A program made the translations under genes and the position numbers. Of a stretch of DNA of 64,000 bases, positions 8,924-18,787 are shown one piece after another (within the stretch, counting starts at the first letter, position 1; every line of letters starts with the position of its first letter). The stretch is taken from the NCBI GenBank assembly GCA_016209015.1, contig JACQWY010000022.1:186001-250000 (forward strand). The letters run 5' to 3'. A model generated the notes under the pieces. It was not told the origin of the DNA and did no database searches. It was given only the letters and a program-made list of their open reading frames with translations. Source of the DNA: Gammaproteobacteria bacterium. Lineage in GTDB: Bacteria > Pseudomonadota > Gammaproteobacteria > Ga0077536.

Positions 8924-10555
8924 ATGTTCGGCCTGATGATGGATTTGCCCCTGCTCGTCACGAGAATCATGCGTCATGCGGAGCGCAACCATCCCCGCCA
9001 GGAGGTCGTGGCGATTACGGCGGACATGCCGTCCTTCCGCTACACCTACGCGGACTGCTTCGCACGCGTCCGCAAGCTCGCGAACGCGCTCGACGCGCTC
9101 GGCACCCCGGCGGATGCGCGCGTCGGCACGCTCGCCTGGAACGATCACCGCCATCTCGAGCTCTACTTCGCGATCGCCTGCAGCGGACGGGTGTGTCACA
9201 CCATCAATCCGCGGCTCTTCGACGAACAGCTCCTCTACATCATCAACCACGCCGAGGACGAATGGCTGTTCGTCGATCCGGCGTTCGTGCCGAAGCTCGA
9301 GGAACTCTCCTCGCAGTGCCCGAAGGTCAAAGGCTATATCGTGCTGACCGACGCCGCGCACATGCCGAACACGACGCTGCCGAACGCGATGTGCTACGAA
9401 GAGTTGCTCGCGCCGCACGCCACGACCTACGAGTGGCCCGCGCTCGACGAACGCACGGCCTGCGGTCTGTGTTACACCTCGGGCACGACCGGCAACCCGA
9501 AAGGCGTGCTCTACAACCATCGCAGCACGATGCTGCTCGCCTATGCCCAGGCGATGCCCGATGTCTCGAACCTCTCGGCGCGCGATTGCGTGATGCCGAT
9601 CGTGCCGATGTTCCACGTCAACGCCTGGGCCTATCCGTTCGCCGTGACGAACGTCGGCGGCAAGCTCGTCTTCCCGGGTCAGCGTCTCGGCGATGCCGCG
9701 CAGCTCACGCGCCTCGTCAACGAGGAGGGCGTAACGGTCACCGCCGCGGTGCCGACGGTCGCGCTCGCCATCCTGAACCATGCGCGCGAGCCCGGTCGCA
9801 CGCTCGCACCCCTCAAGCGCTTCGCCATCGGCGGCTCGGCCTGCCCCCTCACGGTGATCGAGGAGTTCCGCGATCGCCATGGAGTGGAAGTGCTCCACGC
9901 CTGGGGCATGACGGAGATGAGCCCGCTCGGCACGCTCAACCAGCACACGATGCTCACGGCGAAATACGAAGGCGAGCGGCTGCGTGAGCATCTGCAGAGC
10001 GCGGGCCGCGCGATCCCGGGTGTGGAGCTCAAGATCACGGACGACGACGACAAGGAGCTGCCATGGGACGGCAAGGCCTTCGGCTCGCTGAAGGTGCGCG
10101 GCCTGTGGGTGTGCCGCGACTATTACAAGCTCGAGGGCAGCGGCGGCTCGCACGCCGACGGCTGGTTCACGACGGGTGACGTCGCGAGCATCGACGAGCA
10201 CGGATTCATGCGCATCACGGACCGCGCGAAGGACGTGATCAAATCGGGCGGGGAGTGGATAAGCTCCATCGATCTCGAGAACGCCGCCGTCGCGCATCCC
10301 ATGGTCGCCGAGGCCGCCGTGATCGGCGTCACGCATCCGACCTGGCAGGAGCGGCCGCTGCTCGTCATCGTCCCGGAGCGCGGCATGCAACCGACGCGCG
10401 AGGAGCTGCTCGCCTGGTTCGAGGGCAAGGTCGCGAAGTGGTGGATCCCGGACGACGTCGTCTTCGTGGAGAATCTGCCGCATACCGCGACGGGCAAAAT
10501 CAGCAAGCTCGAGCTCAGGAAGCGCCTGCAGGACTATCGCTTTCCGAGCGCGTGA
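8924..10555 (+). CDS. Fatty-acyl-CoA synthetase, AlkK-like (AMP-forming)
   Basis: Adenylate-forming ligase that activates carboxylic acids to CoA thioesters via an acyl-AMP. The 543-residue protein has the P-loop-like motif [12 protein letters not shown], the [12 protein letters not shown] motif, the [13 protein letters not shown] motif and the C-terminal catalytic lysine region [14 protein letters not shown]. Overall it resembles medium-chain AlkK-type synthetases, though the exact chain length cannot be read from sequence. Start is the ATG preceded by GGGAGGA; the frame upstream of it overlaps the pyrC leader and is not used. It converges with the racemase gene across a small GC hairpin. 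Presumably feeds beta-oxidation together with the thiolase and SDR further downstream. Confidence 0.88.
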   Translation: MFGLMMDLPLLVTRIMRHAERNHPRQEVVAITADMPSFRYTYADCFARVRKLANALDALGTPADARVGTLAWNDHRHLELYFAIACSGRVCHTINPRLFDEQLLYIINHAEDEWLFVDPAFVPKLEELSSQCPKVKGYIVLTDAAHMPNTTLPNAMCYEELLAPHATTYEWPALDERTACGLCYTSGTTGNPKGVLYNHRSTMLLAYAQAMPDVSNLSARDCVMPIVPMFHVNAWAYPFAVTNVGGKLVFPGQRLGDAAQLTRLVNEEGVTVTAAVPTVALAILNHAREPGRTLAPLKRFAIGGSACPLTVIEEFRDRHGVEVLHAWGMTEMSPLGTLNQHTMLTAKYEGERLREHLQSAGRAIPGVELKITDDDDKELPWDGKAFGSLKVRGLWVCRDYYKLEGSGGSHADGWFTTGDVASIDEHGFMRITDRAKDVIKSGGEWISSIDLENAAVAHPMVAEAAVIGVTHPTWQERPLLVIVPERGMQPTREELLAWFEGKVAKWWIPDDVVFVENLPHTATGKISKLELRKRLQDYRFPSA

Positions 10556-10573
10556 GCGGACGGCGCGTCCGCT
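10555..10573. terminator. Bidirectional GC hairpin between convergent genes
   Basis: AGCGGAC/GTCCGCT forms a 7-bp stem with a 5-base loop directly after the acyl-CoA synthetase stop and just beyond the convergent racemase stop. No clear T-tract follows on either strand, so termination is only suggested. Confidence 0.35.
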
Positions 10574-10579
10574 GCACTC

Positions 10580-11743
10580 TCAGAATATCCCGTCCGCCTC
10601 CATCTGCGCGATTTCCGCGCCCGTGAAGCCGAACGCCTCGAGCACCTCGCGACTGTTCTCGCCGGCTTCCGGTGGGCGGCCCGGCACCGCGGGCGCGGTG
10701 CGGCTGAAGCGCGGCGCGGGCGCCGGCTGCGTGACGCCGTCGATCTGCACGAACGCATTGCGCGCGACGTTGTGCGGATGCTTCGGCGCCTCCTCGAAAT
10801 CGAGCACCGGCGCGTAGCACGCGTCCGTGCCCTCGAGGATCGCCGTCCACTCGTCGCGTGTCTTCTGTCTGAACACCGCCTCGAAGCGCGCCTTGAACTC
10901 GGGCCAGCGCTCCGGATCCATGCGGTTCTTGCGGATGTCCTCGTCGTCGATGCCGATGAGCTGCAGCAGCAACTCGTAGAACTGCGGCTCGGCCGGCGCG
11001 ATCGTGATGTACTTGCCGTCCTTCGTCTCGTAGGTGTCGTAGAAGTGCGCGCCGCCGTCGATGCGGTTCTTGCCCTTCGGCAGCCACGAGCCCTGGGCCC
11101 ACATGCCGTACATCATCGTCGCGAGGATCGCCGAGCCTTCCGTCATCGCGCAGTCGATCACCTGGCCCCGGCCGGAGCCGCGCTGCTCGAAGAGTGCACA
11201 CGCGATGCCGAACGCGAGCATGCACGCGCCGCCGCCGTAGTCGCCGACGTAGTTGATGGGCGGGATGGGCTTCTCGCCGGGGCGCCCGATGATGTGCAGC
11301 GCGCCGGAGAGTCCGATGTAGTTCGCATCGTGGCCCGCGGCGTGCGCGAGCGGGCCGGTCTGGCCGAAGCCCGTCATGCGGCCGAAGACGAGGCGCGGAT
11401 TCGCGGCGAGACAGACGTCAGGGCCGAGACCGAGGCGCTCCATCACACCCGGACGGAAGGGATCGATCAGCGCATCGGCCTGCGCGACGAGCTTCAACGC
11501 GGTGGCGACGCCCTCCGGCTTCTTGAGCTCGAGCGTGATGGATTTCTTGCCGCGGTTCAGCACGCCGAAGCGCCCCGGATTGTAGGAATCGAATTTCTGC
11601 CCGGCGTAATGCCTGACGGGAACCTTGCGATCGATGCGGACGACGTCCGCACCCATGTCGGCGAGCATCATGCCGCACAGCGGTCCTGGACCGATGCCGG
11701 CGAACTCGATGATCTTGGCGCCTTTGAGCGGGCCGCTGCCCAT
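10580..11743 (-). CDS. Alpha-methylacyl-CoA racemase (family III CoA-transferase fold)
   Basis: Interconverts (2R)- and (2S)-methylacyl-CoA esters, a step needed to degrade methyl-branched chains such as sterol side chains or isoprenoids. The 387-residue protein has the CaiB/BaiF fold with the racemase catalytic pair in its expected context: H138 in AHAAGHDANYIGLSG and D168 in NYVGDYGGGACM. These align with His126/Asp156 of the mycobacterial racemase, with the same 30-residue spacing. Formyl-CoA transferases instead carry a catalytic aspartate in a different context. Transcribed divergently from the oxidoreductase gene across 116 bp. The substrate is not identifiable from sequence. Confidence 0.88.
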   Translation of the reverse strand: MGSGPLKGAKIIEFAGIGPGPLCGMMLADMGADVVRIDRKVPVRHYAGQKFDSYNPGRFGVLNRGKKSITLELKKPEGVATALKLVAQADALIDPFRPGVMERLGLGPDVCLAANPRLVFGRMTGFGQTGPLAHAAGHDANYIGLSGALHIIGRPGEKPIPPINYVGDYGGGACMLAFGIACALFEQRGSGRGQVIDCAMTEGSAILATMMYGMWAQGSWLPKGKNRIDGGAHFYDTYETKDGKYITIAPAEPQFYELLLQLIGIDDEDIRKNRMDPERWPEFKARFEAVFRQKTRDEWTAILEGTDACYAPVLDFEEAPKHPHNVARNAFVQIDGVTQPAPAPRFSRTAPAVPGRPPEAGENSREVLEAFGFTGAEIAQMEADGIF

Positions 11744-11859
11744 GGGAAAACCTCCTGCCGCGAGGGCTGATGTGTCGTGGTCTGCGTGGTATATCTTGTT
11801 GGGTCGCGGTGCAAATTGCTAGGTTGCAGGGCGCCGGTTCAGCAAGCGGAGTGGAGTCG

Positions 11860-14800
11860 ATGACGTTGCCCGATGTTTCATTGGAAGACAAGTACACGCA
11901 GCAGTCTGGCCGCGTGTTCCTGTCGGGAACGCATGCCCTCGTGCGACTCGTGCTCGAGCAGCGCCGACGTGATGCGGCGCGCGGCTGGAACACGGCGGGC
12001 TATGTCACGGGTTATCGCGGCTCGCCGCTCGGCGCCTTCGATCAGCAGATGAGTCGCGCGAAGCGCCATCTCGAAGCGCAGCGCATCGTCTTCCAGCCGG
12101 CGGTCAACGAGGATCTCGCGGCGACCGCATTGTGGGGCACGCAGCAACTCGGGCTCTTCGATGGCGCGAGCGTGGACGGCGTGTTCGGTGTCTGGTACGG
12201 CAAGGGACCGGGCGTCGATCGATCGGGCGACGTGCTGCGCCACGCGAATCTCGCCGGCACCGCACCGCGCGGCGGCGTGCTCGCGCTCGCGGGCGACGAT
12301 CACGCGGCGAAATCCTCGACCGTCGCCTGCCAGAGCGAGCTCTCGCTCATCGATCTGCAGATGCCGGTGCTCTACCCGGCGACGGTCGGTGAAATCATCG
12401 AGTACGGGCTCTACGGCATCGCGCTGTCGCGCTACGCGGCGCTCTGGACCGCGCTCAAAATCCTGCCGGAGACCGCGGATCTCTCCTCGACTCTCGTCCT
12501 GCCCGACGATCGGGTGGAGTATCGCGTTCCCGGCTTCGATCTGCCGCCGGACGGGCTCCACCTGCGCTGGCCGGATCCGGCACTCGAGCAGGAAGCGCGT
12601 CTGCACCGCTACCGGCTGCCCGCAGCGCGCGCGTTCCTGGCCGCGAATCCGCTGGACCGTGTCGTCGTCGGCGGGCCCGCGCCGCGCTTCGGCATCGTGA
12701 CGAGCGGCAAGAGCCATCCCGATGTCATGCAGGCGCTCGCGACGCTCGGCATCCTGCCTGCGGAAGCGCAGCGGCTCGGCCTCGCGCTGTACAAGGTCGG
12801 TGCGCTGTGGCCGCTCGAGGAGGAGGGGTTGCGGCGCTTCGCGCGCGGCCTCACCGAGCTCTTCGTCATCGAGGAGAAGCGCGCGGTGCTGGAGCCGCAG
12901 ATCAAGGAAGCGCTCTACAACCTGCCCGCGGGCGAACGCCCGCAGGTCGTCGGCAAGCGCGACGAGCGGGGTGCGCCGCTCGTGCCGAGCGAAGGCGATC
13001 TCTCGCCGGAGCGCATCGCACGCTTCGTCGCGGCCCGGCTCGCGGGACTCACGGGCGATACCCGCCTCAAACTGCGCCTCGCCGCGCTCGAGCAGGCGCC
13101 CGCTTCAGTACCGACCGGTCCCGCCGTGGAGCGCATCCCGCATTTCTGCTCGGGTTGCCCGCACAACAGCTCGACCGTCGTCCCCGAGGGCAGCCGCGCG
13201 CTCGCCGGCATCGGCTGTCACTACATGGCGCAGTGGATGGATCGCAACACGGCGACGTTCACGCACATGGGCGGCGAGGGCGCGAGCTGGATCGGCCAGC
13301 AGCCGTTCACGACGACGCCGCACGTATTCGTGAATCTCGGCGACGGCACCTACAACCACTCGGGTCTGCTCGCGATCCGCGCGGCGGTGGCCGCGGGCGT
13401 GAACGTGACCTACAAGCTCCTCTACAACGACGCGGTCGCGATGACCGGCGGCCAGCAGGTCGACGGTCATCCCTCGGTCGCGCAGATCACGCACCAACTG
13501 CACGGTGAAGGCGTGCGGCGCATCGTGATCGTGACCGACGAGCCGGCACGCTACGCGGATCGCTCGGCGCTCGCCGCGGGCGTGACGGTACACGAGCGCC
13601 ACGCGCTCGACGCCGTGCAGCGCGAGCTGCGCGAAATCCCCGGCGTCACGGTGCTCGTCTACGAACAGACCTGCGGTACCGAGAAGCGCCGCCGCCGCAA
13701 ACGTGGATTACTCGCCGATCCCGCACGGCGCACGTTCATCCATCCGCTCGTCTGCGAAGGTTGCGGCGATTGCGGCGTGCAGTCGAACTGCCTCGCGGTG
13801 CTGCCGCTCGAGACCGAGTTCGGACGCAAGCGGCAGATCGATCAATCCGCCTGCAACAAGGATTTCCGCTGCGTCGACGGCTTGTGTCCGAGCTTCGTGA
13901 CCGTGCACGGAGGCGAGTTGCGCCAGCCGCAGGCGATCGCCGCCGACCTGTCGTTTCCCGAACTGCCGGAGCCGGAGCCCGCCGCGGAGACCGACGTGTA
14001 TTCCATCCTCGTGACCGGCGTCGGCGGCACCGGCGTCGTGACGATCGGCGCCTTGCTCGGCATGGCCGCGCACCTCGACGGCCGGCATTGCCAGGTGCTC
14101 GATCAGACGGGCCTCGCGCAGAAGTTCGGCGCCGTGATGTCGCACATCCAGATCTCCGCGCGCCCCGATCGGCTGCATGCCGGCAGGATCGCCGAAGGGG
14201 GCGCGGATCTCGTGCTCGGTGCCGACCTCGTGACGGCCGCGACGCCGGATGCGCTGAAGCGGTTCCATCCCGAACGCACGCACGCGCTCCTGAATACGCA
14301 CACGACCGTCGTCTCGGGCTTCACGCGCAATGCGGATCTCGATTTCCAGACGGCGCAGCTCCTGCGCCGCGTCGCGACTGCGACGGGCGGCAGGCACGTC
14401 ACGACGATCGACGCGACCGGGCTCGCGACCGCGCTGCTCGGCGACTCGATCGCGACGAACCTCTTCCTCGTCGGTCATGCCTGGCAGCGCGGGCTCGTGC
14501 CGCTCTCGGCCGCGGCCATCGAACGCGCAATCGAGCTGAACGGCGTCGGCGTCGAATTGAACCGCCGCGCGTTCCTGTGGGGACGGCGCGCCGCGCACGA
14601 TCTCGGGGCCGTGACGTGGATCGTGCATCCCGCGGACCCGCTGCCGCCGGTCCAGGATCTCGACGGCATGATCGCGCGGCGCATGGCGTTCCTCACGGAC
14701 TACCAGGACGCGGCCTACGCTGCGCGCTACGCGGCGCTCGTCGCCCGCGTGCGCGACGCCGAGGCGCGCATGACGCCGGGCCGCGACGGACTCGCGGCCG

Positions 14801-15312
14801 CAGCGGCACGCGCCTACTTCAAGCTCCTCGCCTGCAAGGACGAGTACGAAGTCGCACGGCTGTTCGTCGAATCGGACTTCCTGGCGGCGACCGCGGCGCG
14901 CTTCACCGGCGACCATCGCATCCATTTCCACCTCGCCCCGCCTCTCTTCGCGCGCCGCGATCCGGCGAACGGGCGGCAGCAGAAGCGCGAATACGGTCCG
15001 TGGCTCCTGCGGTTCCTCCGCCTGCTGCGCCACGGCAAACGGCTGCGCGGCACCGCGTTCGACGTCTTCGGCTACACGCGGGAACGGCGCATGGAGCGGC
15101 AGCTCGTCACGGACTACGAAGCGCTCGTCGCGAAGGTGATCGCGAGTCTCGATCACGACACGCATGACACGGCCGTCGCGCTGCTCGCATTGCCGGAGCG
15201 GGTCCGGGGCTATGGGCTCGTGAAGGAGCGCGCGATCGCCGACATGCGCGAGCAGGAACGCGCGCTGCTCGCGGCGCTCGCGGCACCGGCGGCACTGCAG
15301 GCAGCGGGATGA
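11860..15312 (+). CDS. Fused indolepyruvate/2-oxoacid ferredoxin oxidoreductase
   Basis: TPP- and iron-sulfur-dependent enzyme that oxidatively decarboxylates 2-oxo acids to acyl-CoA with ferredoxin as acceptor. The 1150-residue chain carries several functional parts in one protein: an N-terminal pyrimidine-binding region (YVTGYRGSPLGAFDQQM), a cysteine motif FCSGCPHN (~residue 428), the TPP-binding GDGTYNHSG (~493), a cysteine cluster CEGCGDCGVQSNC (~631) followed by further cysteines, and a C-terminal gamma-type domain starting near residue 715 (VTGVGGTGVVTIG). This is the long fused IOR type common in proteobacteria. The ATG at MTLPDVSLED is preceded by GGAGTGGAG. Adjacent to the divergent racemase; probable role in amino-acid-derived or branched oxo-acid catabolism. 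Confidence 0.92.
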   Translation: MTLPDVSLEDKYTQQSGRVFLSGTHALVRLVLEQRRRDAARGWNTAGYVTGYRGSPLGAFDQQMSRAKRHLEAQRIVFQPAVNEDLAATALWGTQQLGLFDGASVDGVFGVWYGKGPGVDRSGDVLRHANLAGTAPRGGVLALAGDDHAAKSSTVACQSELSLIDLQMPVLYPATVGEIIEYGLYGIALSRYAALWTALKILPETADLSSTLVLPDDRVEYRVPGFDLPPDGLHLRWPDPALEQEARLHRYRLPAARAFLAANPLDRVVVGGPAPRFGIVTSGKSHPDVMQALATLGILPAEAQRLGLALYKVGALWPLEEEGLRRFARGLTELFVIEEKRAVLEPQIKEALYNLPAGERPQVVGKRDERGAPLVPSEGDLSPERIARFVAARLAGLTGDTRLKLRLAALEQAPASVPTGPAVERIPHFCSGCPHNSSTVVPEGSRALAGIGCHYMAQWMDRNTATFTHMGGEGASWIGQQPFTTTPHVFVNLGDGTYNHSGLLAIRAAVAAGVNVTYKLLYNDAVAMTGGQQVDGHPSVAQITHQLHGEGVRRIVIVTDEPARYADRSALAAGVTVHERHALDAVQRELREIPGVTVLVYEQTCGTEKRRRRKRGLLADPARRTFIHPLVCEGCGDCGVQSNCLAVLPLETEFGRKRQIDQSACNKDFRCVDGLCPSFVTVHGGELRQPQAIAADLSFPELPEPEPAAETDVYSILVTGVGGTGVVTIGALLGMAAHLDGRHCQVLDQTGLAQKFGAVMSHIQISARPDRLHAGRIAEGGADLVLGADLVTAATPDALKRFHPERTHALLNTHTTVVSGFTRNADLDFQTAQLLRRVATATGGRHVTTIDATGLATALLGDSIATNLFLVGHAWQRGLVPLSAAAIERAIELNGVGVELNRRAFLWGRRAAHDLGAVTWIVHPADPLPPVQDLDGMIARRMAFLTDYQDAAYAARYAALVARVRDAEARMTPGRDGLAAAAARAYFKLLACKDEYEVARLFVESDFLAATAARFTGDHRIHFHLAPPLFARRDPANGRQQKREYGPWLLRFLRLLRHGKRLRGTAFDVFGYTRERRMERQLVTDYEALVAKVIASLDHDTHDTAVALLALPERVRGYGLVKERAIADMREQERALLAALAAPAALQAAG

Positions 15313-15659
15313 AGCGCGCGAGAATGCCGGGGCGGGCGTCTACACTGAAGGCATGCGCAGCCACGCCACCGAGCGGAGCATGCAGCCGCTTGTCGTCCCC
15401 GCGTCGCCAGATGTAGGCGGCGCGCCGACGCCGGCCCACGGCGCCGTCTGCTCCAGCAGCGGGAGGCGGCGCTTATACCACAGTTTCCGAGCACCGGATC
15501 GCGCCCGCGCAGAGGCCATATTTTTTTACGTCCGCCCGGTAACTCTCGCTCCGGCCTTCTTGTATGATCGCGGCCCTGACCACAGCCGGAGGCGTCTGCG
15601 AGCCATCCAGCCCCTGACCGCGAAGATCGCGTGGCGAGCTAGACGGTGCAAGATCCGCA
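15313..15659. other. Intergenic spacer, no gene seen
   Basis: The 347-bp spacer before the 318-residue protein gene shows no convincing coding frame. It contains a T-run (near 15531) and an isolated -10-like TATGAT at 15563-15568. No good -35 element is visible at the right distance. The AT-richer segment around 15470-15580 is the most likely promoter location for the downstream gene. Confidence 0.4.
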
Positions 15660-16616
15660 ATGAACATGACTGAACCGCAAGTACCCATTGATCTGCAGGA
15701 TCAGCGGGCGCGGGTACCGGAGAACGGTACGACGCGAGAGATCAACGGCAAGACCTGCATCTACTACGACGGATACTGGATCCGCTACTACGAAGTCCCC
15801 GCCAACGAAGCCGCCGCCAGGCGCGAACTCATCGACCAGCTCACCAAGCGCGTTTTTCATCACACCGAATCCGGCATCAACACTCCCGGCTACCGCCTCC
15901 AGGAGGCTCGTCTGGCGTACAACCGCCAGCAGGAACCGCACCGTCGTCGGGTGAATGCGGCAATGCTCGCCGGCGCGCTGCTGAATCGCGGGTCGGACAT
16001 CTTCACGATGATTTTCGAATTGAAGCAGCGGGGCATCAACGTCGCGCTCGACAACGAGCTGCTCCGCGAGTGCGAAGCGTGTTTCCTCGAAGCCTTCGAG
16101 CTCGGCAAACAGGTCAAGCATTACAGCGGCGAGGAAGGGCTGGACGAGCTGTGGGGCGAGCCCCTGAAAGCGTTCTACATGCCCATCACGGACTTCTACG
16201 AATCCCGTTACATCAAGATCGCGCTCACCATGGCGGCGATCGATCAAATCGCCGGCAAGCTCATTTCGAGCTTCGGACACCTCGCTTCGTTCCAGGGGGT
16301 CGTCGAGAAGGTGGAGAGCTTCGCACAGGCGGCGAAGCTCGAGGCCGAGACGATGAAGACGGACCACGCGATCTTCCAGGTCTGGCCCGAGTTCATCGCG
16401 GCCGGCGACGAGCTCTATCATTTCCTGCCGGATCTGCAGCGCGCCGGCGGCGTCGAGAATCCCGACATCACGCTCGGACTGGAAATCATCCGCGAAGGCA
16501 AGAAGATCATCGAATGGATCGCCTTCGCCCGCGTGCCGATGCCGAAGACGACGCGCAACTTCATCGGCCGCTGCGACGAATTCGCGGCGCACCACCGCGG
16601 CAGTCAAGCCGCCTGA
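15660..16616 (+). CDS. Uncharacterised 318-residue, mainly helical soluble protein
   Basis: I do not recognise this family. The protein has no signal peptide, transmembrane segment or known catalytic motif. It opens with a short beta-rich part containing NGKTCIYYDGYWIRYYEVP (residues ~25-45). The remainder is probably all alpha-helical with amphipathic stretches (for example DIFTMIFELKQRGINVALDN and ESRYIKIALTMAAIDQIAGK). Composition is charged and rich in Glu/Ala/Tyr. Codon usage looks like the neighbours and the ATG is well separated from the upstream gene. The FAD-linked oxidase begins two bases after its stop, so the two are almost certainly cotranscribed. That makes an accessory role to the dehydrogenase possible but unproven. 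Confidence 0.75.
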   Translation: MNMTEPQVPIDLQDQRARVPENGTTREINGKTCIYYDGYWIRYYEVPANEAAARRELIDQLTKRVFHHTESGINTPGYRLQEARLAYNRQQEPHRRRVNAAMLAGALLNRGSDIFTMIFELKQRGINVALDNELLRECEACFLEAFELGKQVKHYSGEEGLDELWGEPLKAFYMPITDFYESRYIKIALTMAAIDQIAGKLISSFGHLASFQGVVEKVESFAQAAKLEAETMKTDHAIFQVWPEFIAAGDELYHFLPDLQRAGGVENPDITLGLEIIREGKKIIEWIAFARVPMPKTTRNFIGRCDEFAAHHRGSQAA

Positions 16617-16618
16617 CG

Positions 16619-18028
16619 GTGGATGCCGGCCTGCGGGAGCGGCTCCTCGGGATCGTCGGGCCCCAAGGTCTCGTCGACGACGCGGCCGCGGAACGCTATC
16701 TCACCGACGAACGCAATCGGTACCACGGCCGCGCCGCGGCCGTCGTGCTGCCCGGCTCCACGCGGGAGCTCGCTGCGGTCATGGCGCTCTGCCACGCGGC
16801 GGACGTCGGCATGGTGCCGCAGGGCGGCAACACCGGATACTGCGGCGGCGCGACGCCGAATGCGTCGGGTGAGGAGGTACTGATCGTCCTCTCGCGCCTG
16901 AACCGCGTGCGGGCGGTCGATCCCCTCAGCGGCACGATCACGGTGGAGGCGGGCGTCGTGCTCGCGGACGCGCAGCGCGCCGCCGCGGAGCACGGCCTCC
17001 TCCTGCCGCTCAGCATGGGCTCGGAGGGCTCGTGCCAGATCGGCGGCAATCTCTCGACGAACGCAGGCGGCCTCGCGGTGCTCCGCTACGGCACGGCGCG
17101 CGAGCTCGTGCTCGGCCTCGAGGTCGTCCTGCCGGACGGGCGGATCTGGGATGGCCTGACGGCCTTGCGGAAAGACAATACGGGATACGATCTCAAGCAG
17201 CTCTTCCTCGGTGCGGAGGGCACGCTCGGCATCATCTCGGCGGCGGTGCTGAAGCTCTTCCCCATGCCCGCCGCGCGCGAGACGGCCTGGCTCGCGGTGC
17301 GCGATCTCGAGGCGGCCTGCGCGCTGCTCCGTCTCGCGCGGCAGGTGGTCGGCGACGTCGTCACCTCGTTCGAATATGTCACGCGGCCCTCGCTCGAGCT
17401 CGCGCTCGCCGCCATGTCACGGCTGCGCGATCCGCTGGACGCGGCCTACGAGCACTACGTACTGCTCGAATGCTCGGCGAGCGGCGCGACCGGCGCGCTC
17501 GGTGAAGCCGTGTCGGGGCTCTTCGAATCCGCGCTCGAGGCGGGACTCGCCGAGGACGGCGTGATCGCCGCCACCGGCGTGCATCGCGCAGCCCTGTGGG
17601 CGCTGCGCGAGAACGTGCCGGCCGGCGAGAAGGCTGCGGGCGGCTCCGTGAAGCACGACGTCTCGGTCGCGATCGCGCGCCTGCCCGAGCTCGCCGCACG
17701 TGCCGCGGCCGCAGTAGCGGCGGTCGCGCCCGCTGCGCGGCTGTCGGTCTATGGGCACATCGGCGACGGCAATCTGCACTTCAACGTGCTCGCGCCGGCA
17801 GGCGCGGATCCCGAAGCGTTCCGCGCCGCCCACGGTGAGGCCGTCTCGGCGGCGGTGCACGGCGCGGCGGCCGCACTCGCCGGCAGCTTCAGCGCCGAGC
17901 ACGGCGTCGGTCAGTTGAAGCGCGACCTGCTCGCGGCGACCGAGAGCTCGTTGGCTCTCGAGATCATGCGCGGCATCAAGCACGTGCTCGACCCGAAGGG
18001 CGTGATGAACCCCGGCAAGGTGTTGTGA
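16619..18028 (+). CDS. FAD-linked 2-hydroxyacid dehydrogenase (GlcD/D-2-hydroxyglutarate dehydrogenase-like)
   Basis: VAO/PCMH-family flavoenzyme that oxidises a 2-hydroxyacid such as D-lactate, glycolate or D-2-hydroxyglutarate to the 2-oxo acid. The 469-residue protein has the FAD-binding PQGGNTGYCGG, GGNLSTNAGG and KDNTGYDLKQLFLGAEGTLG motifs, and the C-terminal signature YGHIGDGNLHFN followed by AEHGVGQLKRD. The GTG start lies two bases after the preceding stop; no ATG is available at the right place and homologues begin at about this point. Cotranscribed with the unknown 318-residue gene. The layout is nearest the D-2-hydroxyglutarate/D-lactate group; the substrate cannot be fixed by eye. 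Confidence 0.88.
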   Translation: MDAGLRERLLGIVGPQGLVDDAAAERYLTDERNRYHGRAAAVVLPGSTRELAAVMALCHAADVGMVPQGGNTGYCGGATPNASGEEVLIVLSRLNRVRAVDPLSGTITVEAGVVLADAQRAAAEHGLLLPLSMGSEGSCQIGGNLSTNAGGLAVLRYGTARELVLGLEVVLPDGRIWDGLTALRKDNTGYDLKQLFLGAEGTLGIISAAVLKLFPMPAARETAWLAVRDLEAACALLRLARQVVGDVVTSFEYVTRPSLELALAAMSRLRDPLDAAYEHYVLLECSASGATGALGEAVSGLFESALEAGLAEDGVIAATGVHRAALWALRENVPAGEKAAGGSVKHDVSVAIARLPELAARAAAAVAAVAPAARLSVYGHIGDGNLHFNVLAPAGADPEAFRAAHGEAVSAAVHGAAAALAGSFSAEHGVGQLKRDLLAATESSLALEIMRGIKHVLDPKGVMNPGKVL

Positions 18029-18038
18029 GCGGACGCGT

Positions 18039-18653
18039 TCAGCGTTTCGGCAGGAAACCCCGAGCGTCCAGATAAGCCACGACTTCGTCGGCGAGCTGTT
18101 CCGGATCCCGCGCGTTCGCGTCGAGCACGAGCTCCGCGGCGAGAGGCGGCTCGTAAGGATCGTCGATGCCGGTGAAACCCTTGATCTCGCCGGCACGCGC
18201 TTTCTTGTAGAGCCCTTTCGGATCGCGCTCCTCGCACGTCGCGAGCGAGGCATCGACGTGGATCTCGACGAATTCGTCCGCGGCGAGCAGGTGGCGCACG
18301 CGATCGCGATCGTCGCGGTAGGGTGAGATGAACGCCGTCACCGCGAACACGCCCGCGTCGACGAAGAGCTTCGCGACCTCACCGATGCGCCGGATGTTCT
18401 CGTGGCGGTCCGCGGCCGAGAAGCCGAGGTTCTCGTTCAGTCCGTGGCGGATGTTGTCGCCGTCGAGGACGTAGCTCGCGATGCCGCGGTCGTGGAGCCG
18501 CCAGTCGACGAGATTCGCCACCGTGCTCTTGCCGGCGCCGCTCAGGCCCGTGAACCACAACACGGCGCTGTGATGGCCGCGGCCGGCGCGGCGTTCCGCG
18601 CGGCCGACGTGGGGCCGGTGCCAGACGATGTTCGTGCCCTTGGCGTGCGACAT
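18039..18653 (-). CDS. cysC: Adenylylsulfate kinase (APS kinase)
   Basis: Phosphorylates adenosine 5'-phosphosulfate to PAPS with ATP in sulfate assimilation or sulfation. The 204-residue protein begins with the typical NIVWHRPHV lead-in and has the Walker A motif GLSGAGKS (residues 36-43). The family segments DGDNIRHGLNENLGFS and FISPYRDDRDRVR follow, then GLYKKARAGEIKGFTGIDDP. It stands alone here: cysN/cysD and the reductases are not in the window. It converges with the flavoenzyme gene and is divergent from gabD. Confidence 0.95.
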   Translation of the reverse strand: MSHAKGTNIVWHRPHVGRAERRAGRGHHSAVLWFTGLSGAGKSTVANLVDWRLHDRGIASYVLDGDNIRHGLNENLGFSAADRHENIRRIGEVAKLFVDAGVFAVTAFISPYRDDRDRVRHLLAADEFVEIHVDASLATCEERDPKGLYKKARAGEIKGFTGIDDPYEPPLAAELVLDANARDPEQLADEVVAYLDARGFLPKR

Positions 18654-18787
18654 GTCGCGTTTCCAGTACGTTGAAAGGTCGTCGATTCTAGCAGGCTGCG
18701 ACGGTTCACGGCCGCGGCGAATCGTGCCAAGATTCGCGCTGCTTCGGCCGCCGCTGGGCGGCGTTCACTCATCCAGGAGATCCCACC

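Noticed and set aside
8779-8970. Longer N-terminus for pyrC starting at 8970
   Set aside because: The extra residues are unlike dihydroorotase and would overlap the leader of the divergent acyl-CoA synthetase. MNTPSSLTL matches the family start.
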